A stretch of DNA of 64,000 nucleotides from Carallia brachiata (GCA_021464245.1 JADCRB010000074.1:2409334-2473333), one strand, 5' to 3'. Numbered from the stretch's first letter, positions 1-12,919 are shown. Notes: a model not told the origin generated them from the sequence alone. Numbers and translations are program-made.

Positions 1-1459
1 ATTCTCGGGCCTATGGCGCACTCATGCATGTCATCTGCTTTGACTTTTGCTTTGAGTGGGTTCGTCTGAAGGGCCGTCTTCGAGTCGTGTCCAATCTATT
101 CCCTTCCAATTTTTACGGAGATGATCTCATTCTCACCCTATTAAAGGGCCAATGGATTTGATCGACCAACAGCCAACCAGAAAAGAATAAATGGAAACGA
201 TTTCATGTCGGCTCAGTTTGAGAGGTTACGAGTGGGTGGCATTGGCTTACCATTGCAGGCCTGGCAATCCTTATGTTCAGATTCGACAGAGCATCACATT
301 GCGCACATGGGAGGATAGTTCCTCGTTTTTTTTTTTTTTTCAGATGTTCTACATTTAGGCCAATTAGTTTGGAAGAGAGGGGCAATTGGGAAGATTAAGG
401 ATTCGAGTCCTTAACTTCCATTTTGCTAGTATATTACTACTTTCATCTAAACTATAAGCTCGCAGTAAGGATAGTTCCTTCTTGATTCTAAAACTATTCA
501 AAAATAGGCCGCATTTACCCCATTTTAGCTACACCAACAAGGAGACAATGGCTGACCACTGGGCCCAAAACAAATCGACAAGTACCACGGAGGGGTACAT
601 ACAAGAAATTGAGTAATTTTGGACCGAAATATCAATCTAATAGACCCCTAACTTGTTTGGACTATCCATTGTTTTTTCCCATAAATTCGTACATTCCTCT
701 ATTTAAACATTAAACCTCGGATGAATGTGTAGGCTCTAAACCACTCCTCAAGTGTGTGTCTCATTGTAGTCTAACAATTCACCGCTTTAAGGCAATATTT
801 CCCCTTATCGACGGAGTATGGCCTGTTAACTTAGAATACAGCAGTTACTTAGAATCTGGCAGTTATATTATAAGTTAACAAACCACACTGCCTTAACAAA
901 ACACACCCAATGAACCAACACCGACCTCCAACTTAGATTTGGAGAAAATGATGCTGCGCCATAAGAAAGTACATAGGATTAAAACCATTATTAATCCTTC
1001 CAAGAAATTCACAAACAAAAAAATTCACAACCGTAAGGAGACGTGGCAGAAAAATGAGAGAATCAATAGGAAACATTGATCCATAAGAACCATCTCTTAA
1101 TAACAAATAAGGCAGAAACGAACAAAAATATCTGTTGATTACCAGGGCACAAATTCCCAACAACTAAAAATAACAACGAACCGCACAACGAGAGTATGAA
1201 TACTTAAGAGACTCAATTACTAGTGATTTTCATAGATATTTTTGCAATGAAAAACTGCTACAAGACGAAGCCATAAAAGATCCAGTCAAGTCACTTAACC
1301 CTACCAAAATTGCCTCCACACAGTTCACTGAGACGGTCATGGCAAAACTTGAACAAATGAAAAAGAAAGCAGAACACCTTCGACCACTAATAAATAAAAC
1401 TTCCTCCAATCATATACTTCTCCAAATTCTCGGCATAGCATCAATGAGCCTCGACAACT
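1..1459. other. Intergenic, 3' side of the eIF4B-like gene
   Basis: No coding frame here resembles a known protein. The only structured item seen is the SINE at 324-467. The part nearest 1459 should hold the 3' UTR of the minus-strand eIF4B-like gene. Confidence 0.5.
324..467 (-). mobile_element. tRNA-derived SINE, minus orientation, with 12-bp target-site duplication
   Basis: The 12-bp string AGGATAGTTCCT occurs at 312-323 and again at 468-479, immediately flanking this insert. The left end is a T-run (poly-A tail on the minus strand). Read on the minus strand, the head carries an A-box-like AGCTTATAGTTTAGATG and a B-box-like AAGGACTCGAATCC, as in plant tRNA-derived SINEs. Family not identified. 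Confidence 0.8.
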
Positions 1460-3638
1460 TTAATTTCCTTCGGTAGAAGCATTTTTGCTGGCAGCCTGAT
1501 TATCAACAGTATGACCATTCTCTTTTTTTTCAGCACTGCACCAAAAGAAAAACTTAGCTTCCCAAACTTCGGAAATTCATCACTAATTCAGAAAACTTAA
1601 GGGCCTAAAAATCTTTTTTTGGATATAAAATTTATGATAACTTGAACTCTGTTTAACCTGAGACGGACAATGAATGAAATTTACAACCATCTTTCCTGGT
1701 GAATTTATTTTCTGAATTGAGTATTCAGCAGGTCATGGCATTCAGTGCAGCAAACACTTCAGTGCAAAGATGTGAGTGCAAAGGTACATGCGAAGCGAAC
1801 AATCAACTCCTCTCAACAGCATTTGCCCTGTGGCAACAGAAGACCCTAATTTTGCAGCAAAGCATAAATAGAATTCAAGGCAAAAAGAGCCTGCCTCGTC
1901 AGGAAGAGTGAGATCTTGCAACAAAATTACTAGATGAAGGGTAAACAGGGGCAAACCAACCTCAAATTCTCTCATGACAGAGTCAGATGTTATGCAATAA
2001 GGTCTCCTACTTAATTTAAAAAAGCCCAGTGTGTTTTAGACTCCCCCCCCACCTCTTATAAGGGAGAATAGGAGCTGGCATTATCCATTCAGTCTGCAAT
2101 TATACTGTTTACCATTTACTTTGTGCCGCTTGCTGCAAGATCTTGTTCATCCTGACCAGACATGCATTTCTGCTGTCAAAACATTCATTGTCCCCCTTCA
2201 GCCTAGACAGATGTCAATCCCCAACATTGTACAAAACCCCCACCGTGGATCAAAACCATTGCAAGTCCCATGCAACAATTGTGTTTACAGCACAATCACA
2301 GAGAATGAAAAAATTTCATTGGTACAAAAACCAACTTAGTAAGAGTAGAAAAGCCAGAAGACTCATGCAAAAGTTTATATCTTTCCTGCTGATATACTAT
2401 TCCATCAACACAAAAGAATAATTCCACTTCAAAGAGACATAAACAAAAGCTAAAGTCAATACAACATCTATTCACAACTCCGTGTAAGAATACACCAAAA
2501 CTCACAAAAACACATCACGCATCACCAAAAATTTACCAAACTGGCTAATTGAACAATAAAAAGAGCATTACAAAACAAACCTTTGGGGACGAGAACCGGA
2601 ATCAACGTCATCAGACTTTCTCCAACTACTGTCACCGCGCCGGTTTCCAGGGCTCCTCCATCCAGACGCCGCCGTATCCCCTCTTCCACCTTTCTCCGAC
2701 TCTCTTCCACTATTATTGACCTTCGTGGGTCCTAAGGTCTCATCCACCTTCCCTTTCTCTGCCAACACTTCCTCTCTCGGTCTGGCATCTCCAAAGGGGC
2801 TCGAGCCCTTCGGCTTCGCTGCATTTCCATTGCTGTCAGTCACAGGCAGTGTACGCGGCTGCAATACCAGCCTTGGCCTCGCAGCCGTAGTCCCTATTCC
2901 ATTACTCTCCTCTTTCTTTCTTGCCCAATTATCAGAATCTGCAGCGCCGCCGCCGCCGCTGTTATTATACACGTGTCTGTCCCTCGACAGAGAATCAAAG
3001 CTTCCTCGTCTTTCGAATCCACCGTTACTAGAACTAAATCGCCGTGTTTCAGCAGGCTTATTGGAGACCCAGCTATCCGATTCGTCCGCTTTTGAATGAG
3101 ATTCGAAGAAGGATCCTCTTTCTCTCCCCTCGTATCCATTCGCCACCGGTGATTTCTTGGTCTTAGACCAATCATCGATCTCATCGGCACGGGAAGGTGC
3201 CAATTCTCTACCAGCTTCCCTGCTAAAACCCCTAGAATTACCACCGCCGCCGCTGCCCCGTCGAGAATTCGACGAATCATCGCCGTTACGGCTATCCAAA
3301 CCGTATGATCTGAATCCGCGGGACCGGTCGAGCTCCTCGGCAGAGCGCTGGCGAGGGCCGGTGGGGAGATTTAGCAGATCCTCGTGGGTGAGGCCCTTGG
3401 GTTCATAGGTTGGTTTAGCCGCGGTGTAGCTGGTGAACTCGGCTAAGGAGAGCGTCTGGTTCTTCTTTTTCTTGGGCTGCTTGGCGGCGGCGGCTAGGGA
3501 GGGGAATTCGGTGGCTGAGTTAGGTTTGGAATTCTGTTGTTGTTCTTGCTGCTTTTGGAGCTCTTCCTCGTGTTCTTCGGCCTCTAGGGCCCACGCGCCG
3601 GGCTTGCCCCAAGGAGATGCCGCCGTGGTTGCCGCCAT
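1460..3638 (-). CDS. Plant eIF4B-like translation initiation factor, two exons
   Basis: Plant eIF4B stimulates the eIF4A/eIF4F RNA helicase and binds RNA, PABP and eIF3 during cap-dependent initiation in the cytosol. The model is exon 1 at 3638-2581 (352 codons plus 2 bases, donor AAAG|GTTTGT) joined to exon 2 at 1535-1460 (acceptor TTTTGGTGCAG), giving 377 residues. The N-terminus (SPWGKPGAWALEAEEHEEE), the FPSLAAAAKQPKKKK basic stretch, TLSLAEF and LPTGPRQRSAEELDRS are family hallmarks. The middle is Gly/Ser/Arg-rich with repeated DxWxxxK modules, followed by RPRLVLQPRTLPV and PFGDARPREEVLAEKG. The last exon encodes a short acidic/polar tail ending STEGN. It is shorter than the roughly 530-residue Arabidopsis eIF4B1/B2 and closer to the At4g38710 type. 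The intron is about 1 kb. No frame breaks. Further small exons in the intron cannot be excluded. Confidence 0.85.
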
Positions 3639-5270
3639 GTCTCGTCGCTCTTTGTCTCTTTCTCTCTCTAGATAATTTAGATCTTCTCTCTCTTCTCGCT
3701 GCCGTTGCTTGGCAGCTATTGCGAGCTGTGAATTGAGGTTTATGAGAGGCGTAGGGATGTGGTTTTTTATCGGAGGGTGGGGGATGAGGTTGGGAGATTC
3801 GTGGACGAATGGACGGTGGAGAATTTTTTGGGAAAAAATTTATCTAATAAACCTTGTTTACTAATAACTGTCTTAACTTTTCCATTTTAAAATATTTTTG
3901 TTTTTATTTTCCTTTTTCCTTTTTGTTTTTTTCCAACGCCTATTATCCTAATTACGTTTTTTTAAATAAAAAAAGTTATATTTTTTTATTATCAGCGTTT
4001 TTACCTTTGCTTTCTGTTACCAGCTCAATAATGCGCGCGTTACGGGACAAAAAATTTTGTCCATACTACACCACATTACCCAATAAGATATTATCTTATT
4101 TTATCTTTTGTCTGTTAAAAAAGCTCATTTACCCATAAACGGGATAATTTTCTTTTTTTATAAATATTATATTCTGTTTTTTATGGATTAGTATCTGAGA
4201 CTTTTCTGACAAAAAATTTACAATTTAATTGTTAAATTGTCCGGTCAAAAAGATATTATTTTAGAGAATATAAATATTATTTTATTGATGAAAGATTTTT
4301 AGCTGCACCCTGTTTATGACATAACATCACTTCACCAATGTTTGTTTGAACGAATTGAACTTCACCAACCTATGTCAAAACGAAAAGCATATTATCATGC
4401 ATCAAAAGTTCAATATAAATACAAAAGAAAAAGGCTTTTTACTTGCTGGCTTGCTGCAGTAAGTGTAACGGGGTAAAGAAATCCAACCTTTTTCTTGGTC
4501 AGAAATCCATTCAATTCATCTATCATTCACTGACTTCATTAGTTTTTAAGCAAAGTAATTAATACATCAGTGGCTTAGCTTTCTAATAATTTTGAGACGC
4601 AGATGCCTTTGCGGATCACTGCCTTGGCTCTAACACCTTTAGCCACTGTCTCTGCCACGTTAAAGTTCTCAGTTATAGTGACTGCTCATTTCTCAAGCAA
4701 TTGTTGACATCCTCTAGTAATGAAATTGATTCACCAATCCCCATCTACACAATTGGGAACTGCTCAAAATGCATAGATTGTACTCTTGGCTTCCCAATTA
4801 AGATCGACCTGGACTCTGGGGGATGACAAATATTAACGTGTTTCATGGTCAAAATTTACACGTACAAAAACAATTGAAATGTACACGCCAGCAAGAAAAG
4901 AATTATTACAACTCGATGAAAACCTGTATACCAACTTTACTGGACAAAATGAACAGGAAAAACACCCACATATACATATATCACGATGGACACGGGCTAT
5001 CATTCGCGTCGAGGAATATTGGAGTATAAAAGAATAAGCAAGCGATGGAGGATTGAGAGCGGCTTACTTTGACTCTGTTTGCCTCATTCCGCAGCAACAA
5101 GAATTCGTACTGAAAAAAATCCGCATTCAGATCCAGTATTAAGTACCACAAAAATTTTTCAGAATTTCGAGCTTCATTCTGCAAGTGCACCTCTCTCATT
5201 GCACCTCCATCATTTGAACAATTGAACTATTGAGGTCATCTTCTTCGCACTAGCATTTTTGACTGAAAGA
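3639..5270. other. Intergenic: eIF4B-like promoter side and 3' flank of the NIPA gene
   Basis: AT-rich spacer between the eIF4B-like start codon and the NIPA stop codon. A pyrimidine-rich leader (TCTTTGTCTCTTTCTCTCTC) lies just upstream of the eIF4B-like ATG at 3645-3690. Around 4570-4680 a short open frame on the minus strand could be a coding relic, but it matches nothing I recognise. Confidence 0.45.
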
Positions 5271-8200
5271 TCATTGTTCATCTGAAGAATGCAGATCGAT
5301 TAAATGTTCCTCTTCAGCACTCTTTATAGAATCCCCACTGACATACCACGTGACAGTTCCTGCAAAGAGTAGACCATAAGCTCATAAAAGCAGCATGGTT
5401 GGTACCAACAAAGACAGAAAGGGAACTCCTACTTGTCATAAAGGGCCTTTATGGCCAGTCAACAAGTTACTGAAGCACACTAGAGATCAAGCAACTGGGT
5501 AACCAAAAAAGCATTTCATATAAAAGCAACTTTTGTCCTGCTTATCCAAAAAGCATTTATACTCAGTCCTTGACTCCAAAAGCAATCAACGATCAACCAA
5601 CTAGGAATCTAAGTGAAACATTGCCACACCATAGAGAAAAAAGCAGCGCCAGTGCAAGTCTTATGAACATATCAAAATCTTATGTTCAACGCACATTTAT
5701 TTTTTCTTATGAAAATTTAAAACGATTATTTTGAAGAAAGAACTAATCAAACATGAAGTGCACTAGTCATAATAACTTCACACAACAAGAAGCTAGAATC
5801 TATCAGTCATTTCCAAAAATCATTGTTTCAGTTTTGGGACAACTATGTAGTGAGTGCCATGTTCATTCAACGCATACTCATATTTCCCCAAATTTTGTTT
5901 CCAGACAAGAAATATCTTCGCCGACTGACTTTATCACAAATCTATTTAATGGAACATCATATATTTACCCAGTGGAGGTGGTTCCTGTTCTCTTGTTGCA
6001 TGAAGTATGATTGTTCCTGAAAGCACGGTGATGAATCCACATATCTCAGAGGCTATACTACTAACATTTTGGCCCGACCAATCCTGTACAAAATGCATGA
6101 CAACATACATTTGACCTCATTAGATATGGTAAATGCAACAAACAAAGTACATTAATGACATGCGAGAGCAAACGCAAAGGATGGAGTAAGTCATTCGTCA
6201 TTCACCTTAAACATTATTGCACTGGCAATGATTGTTAGGGTCGTAAACATTACGTAGTATACAGGAGAAACAATTGCTGCATTAAAAGTATCCAATGCCT
6301 GCACCAATGATAGCACAAACAGAGATGAAACATCAAAATAATCATGCTATGCCAATGTCCACACACAAATTTGCTTGGGGACTTCGGGATGCCAGATACA
6401 ACTGCAACATGCAATCATCTTCGCACTATGCTAGCAAGTTTCAAGGCATTCAACATCTTTCAAGGGCATGACTTCAGCGTCCACATCACTCTCTCTCTGT
6501 CTCTCTCTCTCTTGGACATACACGTGCACACACGAGAGCAAAATGATGTCTTTGGCATCCAGTATAATGAGTAAAAGCCATTATTGGCTAATTCAAGGCT
6601 TGAAAAGGACATAGGAGTCACTATTTCAATTTTCCCCAGTTGTACAAAATGTAAAGTCCAAGAGCAAGGCAACTACTCACTTAATAAATTGAGAAACAGG
6701 GGAAAAAAAAGGAAGAAGAAGAAGAGGCCATGCCAACAGAAACAAAGCAAAGCGTGAACAGAACCATAATAATGGATATTAATTAAAGTTACCTTGTTCA
6801 AGTAGTTCAACTGTGTGATAACACAAATCACTGCAACTGTAAGAAAAAACCAAGTCTGAGGATAAGCTAACTGACTTATCCCCTCCAGCGTAAGCTTTAT
6901 TGCAATTCCAATAGCCTTTATGCTCACAACCTGAATGATGCAGGAACAACCATTTCACAGTGTAACAAACAAGCATCGTAGCCAGTAGTAACTACCTTAG
7001 TGGCATAAATGCCATAAGACCTTCTCAAAAGTCAGAGGAAACAAGATTACCGTGATTGAACCCATCAAAGAGCATATTCCCAGGTAGACCAATATGTTTG
7101 TCTGCCCACAGCGAGGCTCAAAGTGCAAAATTAATGCCAAAACTATGGAGAGTGTGGCTGCTACATATAATAGAAAAGCTGTCAAAAGAAAAAGAAAAGG
7201 AAACTACGATTGTCAGGATGAGGAATGTCATCGAATAAAGATCATAAACAAGAAGAAACACGTATTAACCTGGTTGAGTTGCCAAAGTCCAGATTTCTTG
7301 CACAGAATCTGGAGTATGCTCTTGAGGTGCATGAATCACAATCACTACTGATCCAACAATGCAGGACACACATCCAACAATGCCCATTTTTTGCAGTCTC
7401 TCCTTCAACATAAAGTGTGCCAAAATTGCACTGTTCAGATTTCATAAATAAAAATTTCAGTTGCGAAGAAAAGGGTTTTGTCTTATCAGATGTTTCCACA
7501 AACAATAGTTGTAGGTCAGCGCATTCACCTGACAATAATACTCAATGCACCAAGGGGAGTCACTAGAACCGCAGGAGCATAAACATAAGCCACAAAATTT
7601 GCAACTTCTCCAACAATCACTGGTTGCACAAAGTCGAAATTGAGCAATTAACGATACGCTGATCGCAGCAATCTTGTGCCTAATTCAATGGAGAGTGAGA
7701 TAGAACATGACTCTGGTTCATATTGCTATACTTACTTGTCACCATGCCTGCCCACCATAACGGCTCCAGAAGGTAGGTATAACCTCCAACCCCTGTATTG
7801 TGTTGTTTAGAAGAAAAGGGTCAGCTACATTAAGCAAGAAGCTCATAATCCGTCAATAATATAAACTTCAGCTTTCAGACTAGCCACATACAGTTCATAA
7901 CAAAGACATTAAGTTCTTGGTTTGAACTTTGAAAGGGAAGGACTGAGTATATTGATTCAGTAAGCATAGTGAACTAGGGACCACAAAACCCAAACAGGCA
8001 AACTGACAGATTCACTGCTAATCTTTAGCAAATCGATATCTCTAAATTCACGAAAATGATCCAATGCCCAAGTGATCTCTCTTAATTTCTGTTTGGAGAG
8101 TCCCTCAGCTACATCTCAGTATCCTGAAAGTCGGAATAACTTCTTGCATCATTTTCCTTAAGAAAATAAAATAAAATGAAATAAAAAAAATTACACAGTT

Positions 8201-8595
8201 TCCAGGAGGAGAAGATCACAATCGAGTGTACACCCATAGAATTCAGATCATCCAAGCTCGCTTTCTCTAACAAAATTCAATTACGTCGATCGAGCGCAAC
8301 AGGAGAAAATAGGAGGCTCCAATTTATCATCCACGAAAATCAAGCGAAATCAGAGTTTAGATTCGAATCGGTAAAACGAAGGCGACAAAGAAATTATAAA
8401 AAAGAAAGAAAGAAAGAAAGAAAGAAGGAGAAGAAGGAAGAAAGAAAAGTGAAAAAGAGGGAGGGACGAACCAGCGCGAGTGCCGGAGGCACCAGCACGC
8501 TTGAGGCCTTTCTTCTTCAAAATGAAGCTGGAGCCAATGAAAGCGCTCGACGCCATTGCCAGTACTAGCCCCTTCCCATTGTCCGATAAGCCCAT
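5271..8595 (-). CDS. NIPA-type magnesium transporter (DUF803), nine exons
   Basis: Membrane protein of the NIPA/EamA-like family, thought to carry Mg2+ in plasma or endosomal membranes. Exons on the minus strand: 8595-8472, 7792-7736, 7619-7529, 7430-7270, 7178-7051, 6930-6793, 6298-6206, 6083-5969, 5359-5271. Together they are 996 bp, so 331 residues, with every junction GT-AG and in phase. Recognisable blocks in order are [20 protein letters not shown] (TM1), [48 protein letters not shown], the exon-5 block ending [47 protein letters not shown], and a terminal [10 protein letters not shown] before a hydrophilic tail. Eight to nine hydrophobic segments are evident. Length matches the family. 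It is intact. The start is the first ATG of the conserved N-terminus, and the leader region is C/T- and GAAA-rich. The Arabidopsis homologues sit beside cyclophilin genes, as here. Confidence 0.93.
8399..8440. repeat. GAAA/AAAG microsatellite in NIPA intron 1
   Basis: Repeated GAAA units followed by GAAG-rich sequence, just downstream (in gene orientation) of the exon 1 donor at 8471. Simple low-complexity repeat. Confidence 0.75.
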
Positions 8596-8921
8596 CCGGC
8601 CGGCCCCGCCCCTTTCTCTATCTGCCTGCCTCTCTACGAATCTACCACTATCTTCTTCTTCTTCTTTTTTTTGGTTTTTGTTTACGGAGAGTTCAATTCC
8701 GTTATAATTATGTATACGTAGAAGTTCAAAAGGCCTTCCCTGTTCCCGCTAATAGAGCTCGATTTGACTCCCACTCTCCATAAAGCAAAACAACAAGGTC
8801 CACAACGAAGACTGTGCGGATGTCTATCCAAAAACGCCGCGTTTCCAGCACGATTCTGCTACAAGACACACACACACACAGTCTCTCTCCCTCTCTCTCT
8901 CTGGATGGCGTGTAATCGAAG

Positions 8922-9095
8922 ATGAAGAAGAAGAAGGAAGAAGAAGAAGAAGTAGAAGAAGAATCGGTGAGTGAGATGGACGGAGCTTTTTCCTTCTTGT
9001 CGTCTGACTTGGAAATTTCCGACTGGGAAATTACGCTTCCATCCGGTTGCTTTCAAGGCACAGGTTTACTACCTGCAGCGCCTCCCGCGTTCTAG
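8922..9095 (+). CDS. Hypothetical small acidic protein, 57 aa, divergent from the NIPA gene
   Basis: An ATG at 8922 opens 57 codons to TAG at 9093-9095. The product starts with four Lys and a run of Glu ([14 protein letters not shown]), then SVSEMDGAFSFLSSDLEISD, WEITLPSGCFQ and a Pro/Ala end. It lies about 330 bp upstream of the NIPA start on the opposite strand, after a CA/CT-rich leader at 8868-8904, so a shared bidirectional promoter is possible. The second half is not low-complexity, which favours real coding, but the first half is an AAG/GAA repeat that can stay open by chance. No family recognised. It could also be exon 1 of a longer gene or a leader ORF. Confidence 0.3.
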   Translation: MKKKKEEEEEVEEESVSEMDGAFSFLSSDLEISDWEITLPSGCFQGTGLLPAAPPAF

Positions 9096-10115
9096 CTGTT
9101 GACTGGTCCAGACAATGGTTGTACACTTGTCCATTTTTCATTGGATCAGTCCCCCGCCATTCCTTTCTTCGTAAGTTTTTGCACTGTTTTCTTTCTTTCT
9201 TCTTTTTTTAAAAAATTTCTTATTACGCGTTGGAAAAAACGCAATAAAACGCATAAATATAGTATTATCAAACTAATAAAATAAAATAATATATGTATAA
9301 TTAAATAAATTGTGTGTTTCTTATCCCACTTTTCTCGTCGGGTTATTACTTTATCAAACTTTGCTGCCCTTTAGTTTTGAGTTTTATTTTTTATTTACTT
9401 TTTTTTAGTTGAAAGAAGTAATTAAAAAAAAAAAAAATCCTGGCAACATCGCACAGAGCCTTTGGCTTTGTTGCGATTGGAGATGTTCCGATGCGCTCGC
9501 TGCCATTCGTCCGCAAGATTCATTCGTTCGCAAAAAGACCCTTTTAACGTGTAAGTGGGGGCCAAATCCCTCTCGAAATGACCATGCCAGTCGCCGGCAC
9601 TCCATACAACCCTCGAATGTAATGAATTAATTTAGGGATGAAGAAATTTTTTAATATTATAAAGAAAATTTAAATGGAGATTAAAACAATATTACTTGCA
9701 CAAATTATAAATAAGATTAACTATTTATATGCATCAAATAATTTATTATGATCAGTATGTTATTATGGTAATCAAAATTTTACGTCACATAAAGAGAGCT
9801 AATATTATGATATTCATAAAATTTTAGTTTTTTTTTTTTTGTGTGTTAGACTCATATATTTAGAAACTACGTTGAATCCCAAAAATTTTAAAATTTCAAA
9901 AAATTTTAATGTCAATATGTTATATTTGAAAAGAGATAAGATAAGATTTATTTTAATGTTTTTTTTTTTTTGAGCAAAAAGGAGTTTACGAGAATTGGGT
10001 CTGGAAAATATTTTCCAAAAAAAAAAACCAGATCAATATAAGGCTTCTTTTTTCTTACCCAAAAAAAAAAATTGCGGTTAATTGAGTTGCCGATGGCTAG
10101 AAATAGAGTGGCATA

Positions 10116-10147
<32 letters not shown>

Positions 10148-12252
10148 AAAAAACAAAAGCTTGCATATGATTATGATCACGTGCTCTTATGGTTCCTTTC
10201 ACGTAGTCACACTTGCACGACAGCTATGTTACAGCATATGCACATGAAGAATAGCATAATTAGCAAATGGAGTTCTGGATGTCAGGTTAAGTAACCTGCA
10301 ATGCAGCTGTGAGGATGAAAGAACATACAAGAGACTAACTCGTGAACGCAAATATAAAATATAAATAAATTATGTAATCGCTGCACTCCTTATTATTTGT
10401 TTTGTGATTCAAATGTAGCATAAATACAATTGAGTGCAACTAGGGCCTTAAGAAATTGTCGTATTTTGTAAATTGAGTTTGTCTTGAAATTGAAATTAGA
10501 ATTTGAATTGGAAGTATTTGTTTATCATTGGGATTGATTGAATGAAAGTTTGAATAATGCAGATGGTTATAATATGGCTAGCATTAGAGTCAAAAGTAGG
10601 TTTATCCACATTGAGAATCCTAGTGGCACTCAAACCTAAAGTTGAAACTTTTATACTTACTATTAAACCATAAAATTCAGTGACTCAAAACTTCTTTTAC
10701 AATCCCCAATTTCTCTTCAAGTGGAATCGGCCCGGTCCTGTTCTGCTGGCAGCGAGTCCAATCCAATTACTAATCACCATTTCCTCTCCTCACTCAAATG
10801 GGCCAAACGAGGCCCGCATTAGTATTACTAGGCCACTACTGCAATTTGGTTGGTGAGCTTCAGCTTAGGCCAGGCCCACTTTAATGCATACGTGCACGAC
10901 TGGACCACCGACAACGTCGTGCGTTGTCGCCGCACTTTGTTATTGCATCTTTTCAAGGGCGGCCTCAATCAAGAAATCCCTATTTGTCCAGCACATGGTT
11001 TGCAGGTGGAAGGGATTTATTGCTTACTCAAAATGTTGCGTTAAGAACCGCTGAAGGCCAATGAAGCTGGATTTGTATCCAACGAACGTAACCCCATCTG
11101 TTAAAACACAAAACGACCAAAGGTCTATCCAACACATGGAAAAAATAAAATCTCCCGAACATCGCCGCTCCCTAAAATAGTCGGCTATCATTATCAACGA
11201 ATTTCATTCCAATAGGACTTTGTAGAAATATCCAACTGGACCTTTGTGGGTTGTGGAACAGAATGGAACCCATATGTGTCCTAAAAGAGAAATCTAACAC
11301 TTGCGACGGTGGAGCGCCACATTTTTTCGAGATGTACCCTCAAAATCTACATGCCAAAATATTTAAATTATCACAAAAATCATATATAGAAAAGTTTATG
11401 TTATATTAGATAAAAATAAAAAATAAAAATAAAATAATATTATAGTAATATTAAATATTAAAAATAACCAAACAAATAAGTTACATTGGAAAACTTTATT
11501 AAATATTCTACAACAACTTTTTTTTTTTTACAAAAAAGGAGGGCCCACCAACTAAATCCTTGGCGTTTTCTGCACGGAAACCAAAGCTAGAAGGATAAAC
11601 ATTAAAGTCACCGTCTCACTTTCCCATCTTCAAAAAGTGATAGATTTATGTCCCGTTTGGGCTTTTCTCCACGGTAGAGAGAGTCCAGTTTTTTTCCATG
11701 CCTCCCCTTCGTATGCGGACGCGTTAAGAAATCAGTGTCTTTCATTGGAACATAAAAATCAGTCTTTCTCAACAATAAACATCTTTTTTTGGTCAAAACA
11801 ATAATCAATATCCTATTAATCTAATTTCCACATTCCAAAATTTAAAATTCATTTCTTTCCGATATTTTACCTCCCAAAAAAAATAAAAATTCAATGTCCC
11901 GAAATTAATCACACGATTTACCCAGATTGCAGGCTGATCACACCCAAAAATCATAATCAAGATCGAGCATCAAACGGTTTGATTTAGTAATAATAAGCAT
12001 CATAAAAACATAAAGATCTAAGAAGCACCACAAGATGATAGCAATTAAAAACCCCTCCATCCAGAGTCCGATTATTTATGGTGGTTCTGTTTCACACATA
12101 ATAGTCTCAAGAACCACCAACACCCCGCTACAGTCTAAAGATCACAGAGAAACGCGAAAAACACACGCACGCACACAACCACGCACACACGCGAAGACTC
12201 AATATTAGCTGAACGCCACCGTCGTCACTGTCCCCGCCGGAAAGGAGACCAT
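9096..12252. other. Intergenic, AT-rich, no gene seen
   Basis: AT-rich spacer with T- and A-runs. It holds the 21-C homopolymer at 10116-10136 and, at about 11785-11797, a T7GGTCAAA motif like the SINE-tail footprints listed elsewhere. The part just below 12253 should carry the cyclophilin 3' UTR and contains CACACGCACG-type simple sequence at 12163-12190. Confidence 0.5.
10116..10136. repeat. Homopolymer run of 21 C followed by 10 A
   Basis: An uninterrupted C-run directly followed by an A-run. Such a run is rare in plant DNA and is likely unstable or imprecisely assembled. Confidence 0.9.
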
Positions 12253-12771
12253 CTAAGAAAGCTGCCCGCAATCGGCGATGACGACGGGCTTAGAGGTTCT
12301 ACCACTGCTGGATCCGACCTTCTCGACGGCTCTCACCACATCCATCCCCTCCACAACCTGTCCAAACACCACGTGCTTGCCATCGAGCCAATCGGTCTTG
12401 GCGGTGCAAATGAAGAACTGAGATCCGTTGGTTCCAGGCCCGGCATTTGCCATGGAGAGGATGCCAGGGCCGGTGTGCTTCTTCACAAAATTCTCATCGG
12501 CGAACTTCGATCCGTAGATCGACTCGCCTCCGGTGCCGTTTCCGGCAGTAAAGTCGCCACCCTGGCACATGAAGTTGGGGATTACGCGGTGGAAGGTAGA
12601 TCCCTTATAGTGAAGAGGCTTCCCGGTCCTTCCGGTGCCCTTCTCGCCAGTACAGAGGGCGCGGAAGTTCTCGGCAGTGCGGGGCACGATATCGGCGAAG
12701 AGCTCCATCACGACCCTGCCGGCAGGGGCACCGCCGACGGAGAGGTCGAAGAAGACCCTAGGGTTTGTCAT
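12253..12771 (-). CDS. Cytosolic peptidyl-prolyl cis-trans isomerase, cyclophilin A type, single exon
   Basis: Catalyses cis-trans isomerisation of Xaa-Pro bonds and binds cyclosporin A. It belongs to the abundant plant ROC/CYP18-19 class of the cytosol. The 172-residue single-domain protein has no intron and no targeting peptide. Active-site residues are present: R62 and F67 in [14 protein letters not shown], then M68, Q70, the [18 protein letters not shown] core, W128 and H133 in [11 protein letters not shown]. The plant-specific insertion [14 protein letters not shown] (residues 44-57) and the conserved Cys40 and Cys168, implicated in redox control of plant cyclophilins, are present. The start is the only in-frame Met before the FFDLSVGG strand. 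GC content is much higher than the surroundings, usual for this gene class. Intact. Its position next to a NIPA gene matches both Arabidopsis blocks. Confidence 0.97.
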   Translation of the reverse strand: MTNPRVFFDLSVGGAPAGRVVMELFADIVPRTAENFRALCTGEKGTGRTGKPLHYKGSTFHRVIPNFMCQGGDFTAGNGTGGESIYGSKFADENFVKKHTGPGILSMANAGPGTNGSQFFICTAKTDWLDGKHVVFGQVVEGMDVVRAVEKVGSSSGRTSKPVVIADCGQLS

Positions 12772-12856
12772 ATCTCACAGTGTGCTTTGGTAAATATCAC
12801 AGGAAGGAGAAGAATTTAAGTGACCGTATTTAGGCACAAGCGCGACTTTAGGTTAT

Positions 12857-12864
12857 TAATATAG
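12857..12864 (-). promoter_or_regulatory. Probable TATA box of the cyclophilin gene
   Basis: The minus strand reads CTATATTAAT about 90 bp upstream of the cyclophilin ATG, a plausible distance for a plant core promoter. Confidence 0.45.
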
Positions 12865-12919
12865 GGGAGTGGGTCGGTGAATATCGATAGAAAATGGATT
12901 AGGACGGTGCAAAATGAGA

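Noticed and set aside
360..410. A GGATTCGAGTCC B-box suggesting a tRNA gene
   Set aside because: No cloverleaf can be drawn around it; it belongs to the SINE bounded by the AGGATAGTTCCT duplication.
4560..4690. Minus-strand frame reading AETVAKGVRAKAVIRKGIC, possible coding relic
   Set aside because: Too short, no recognised family and no splice context; probably chance or an unrecognisable fragment.
12373..12819. A 148-codon plus-strand frame across the cyclophilin gene
   Set aside because: Shadow of a GC-rich intact coding exon on the minus strand; no family resemblance.
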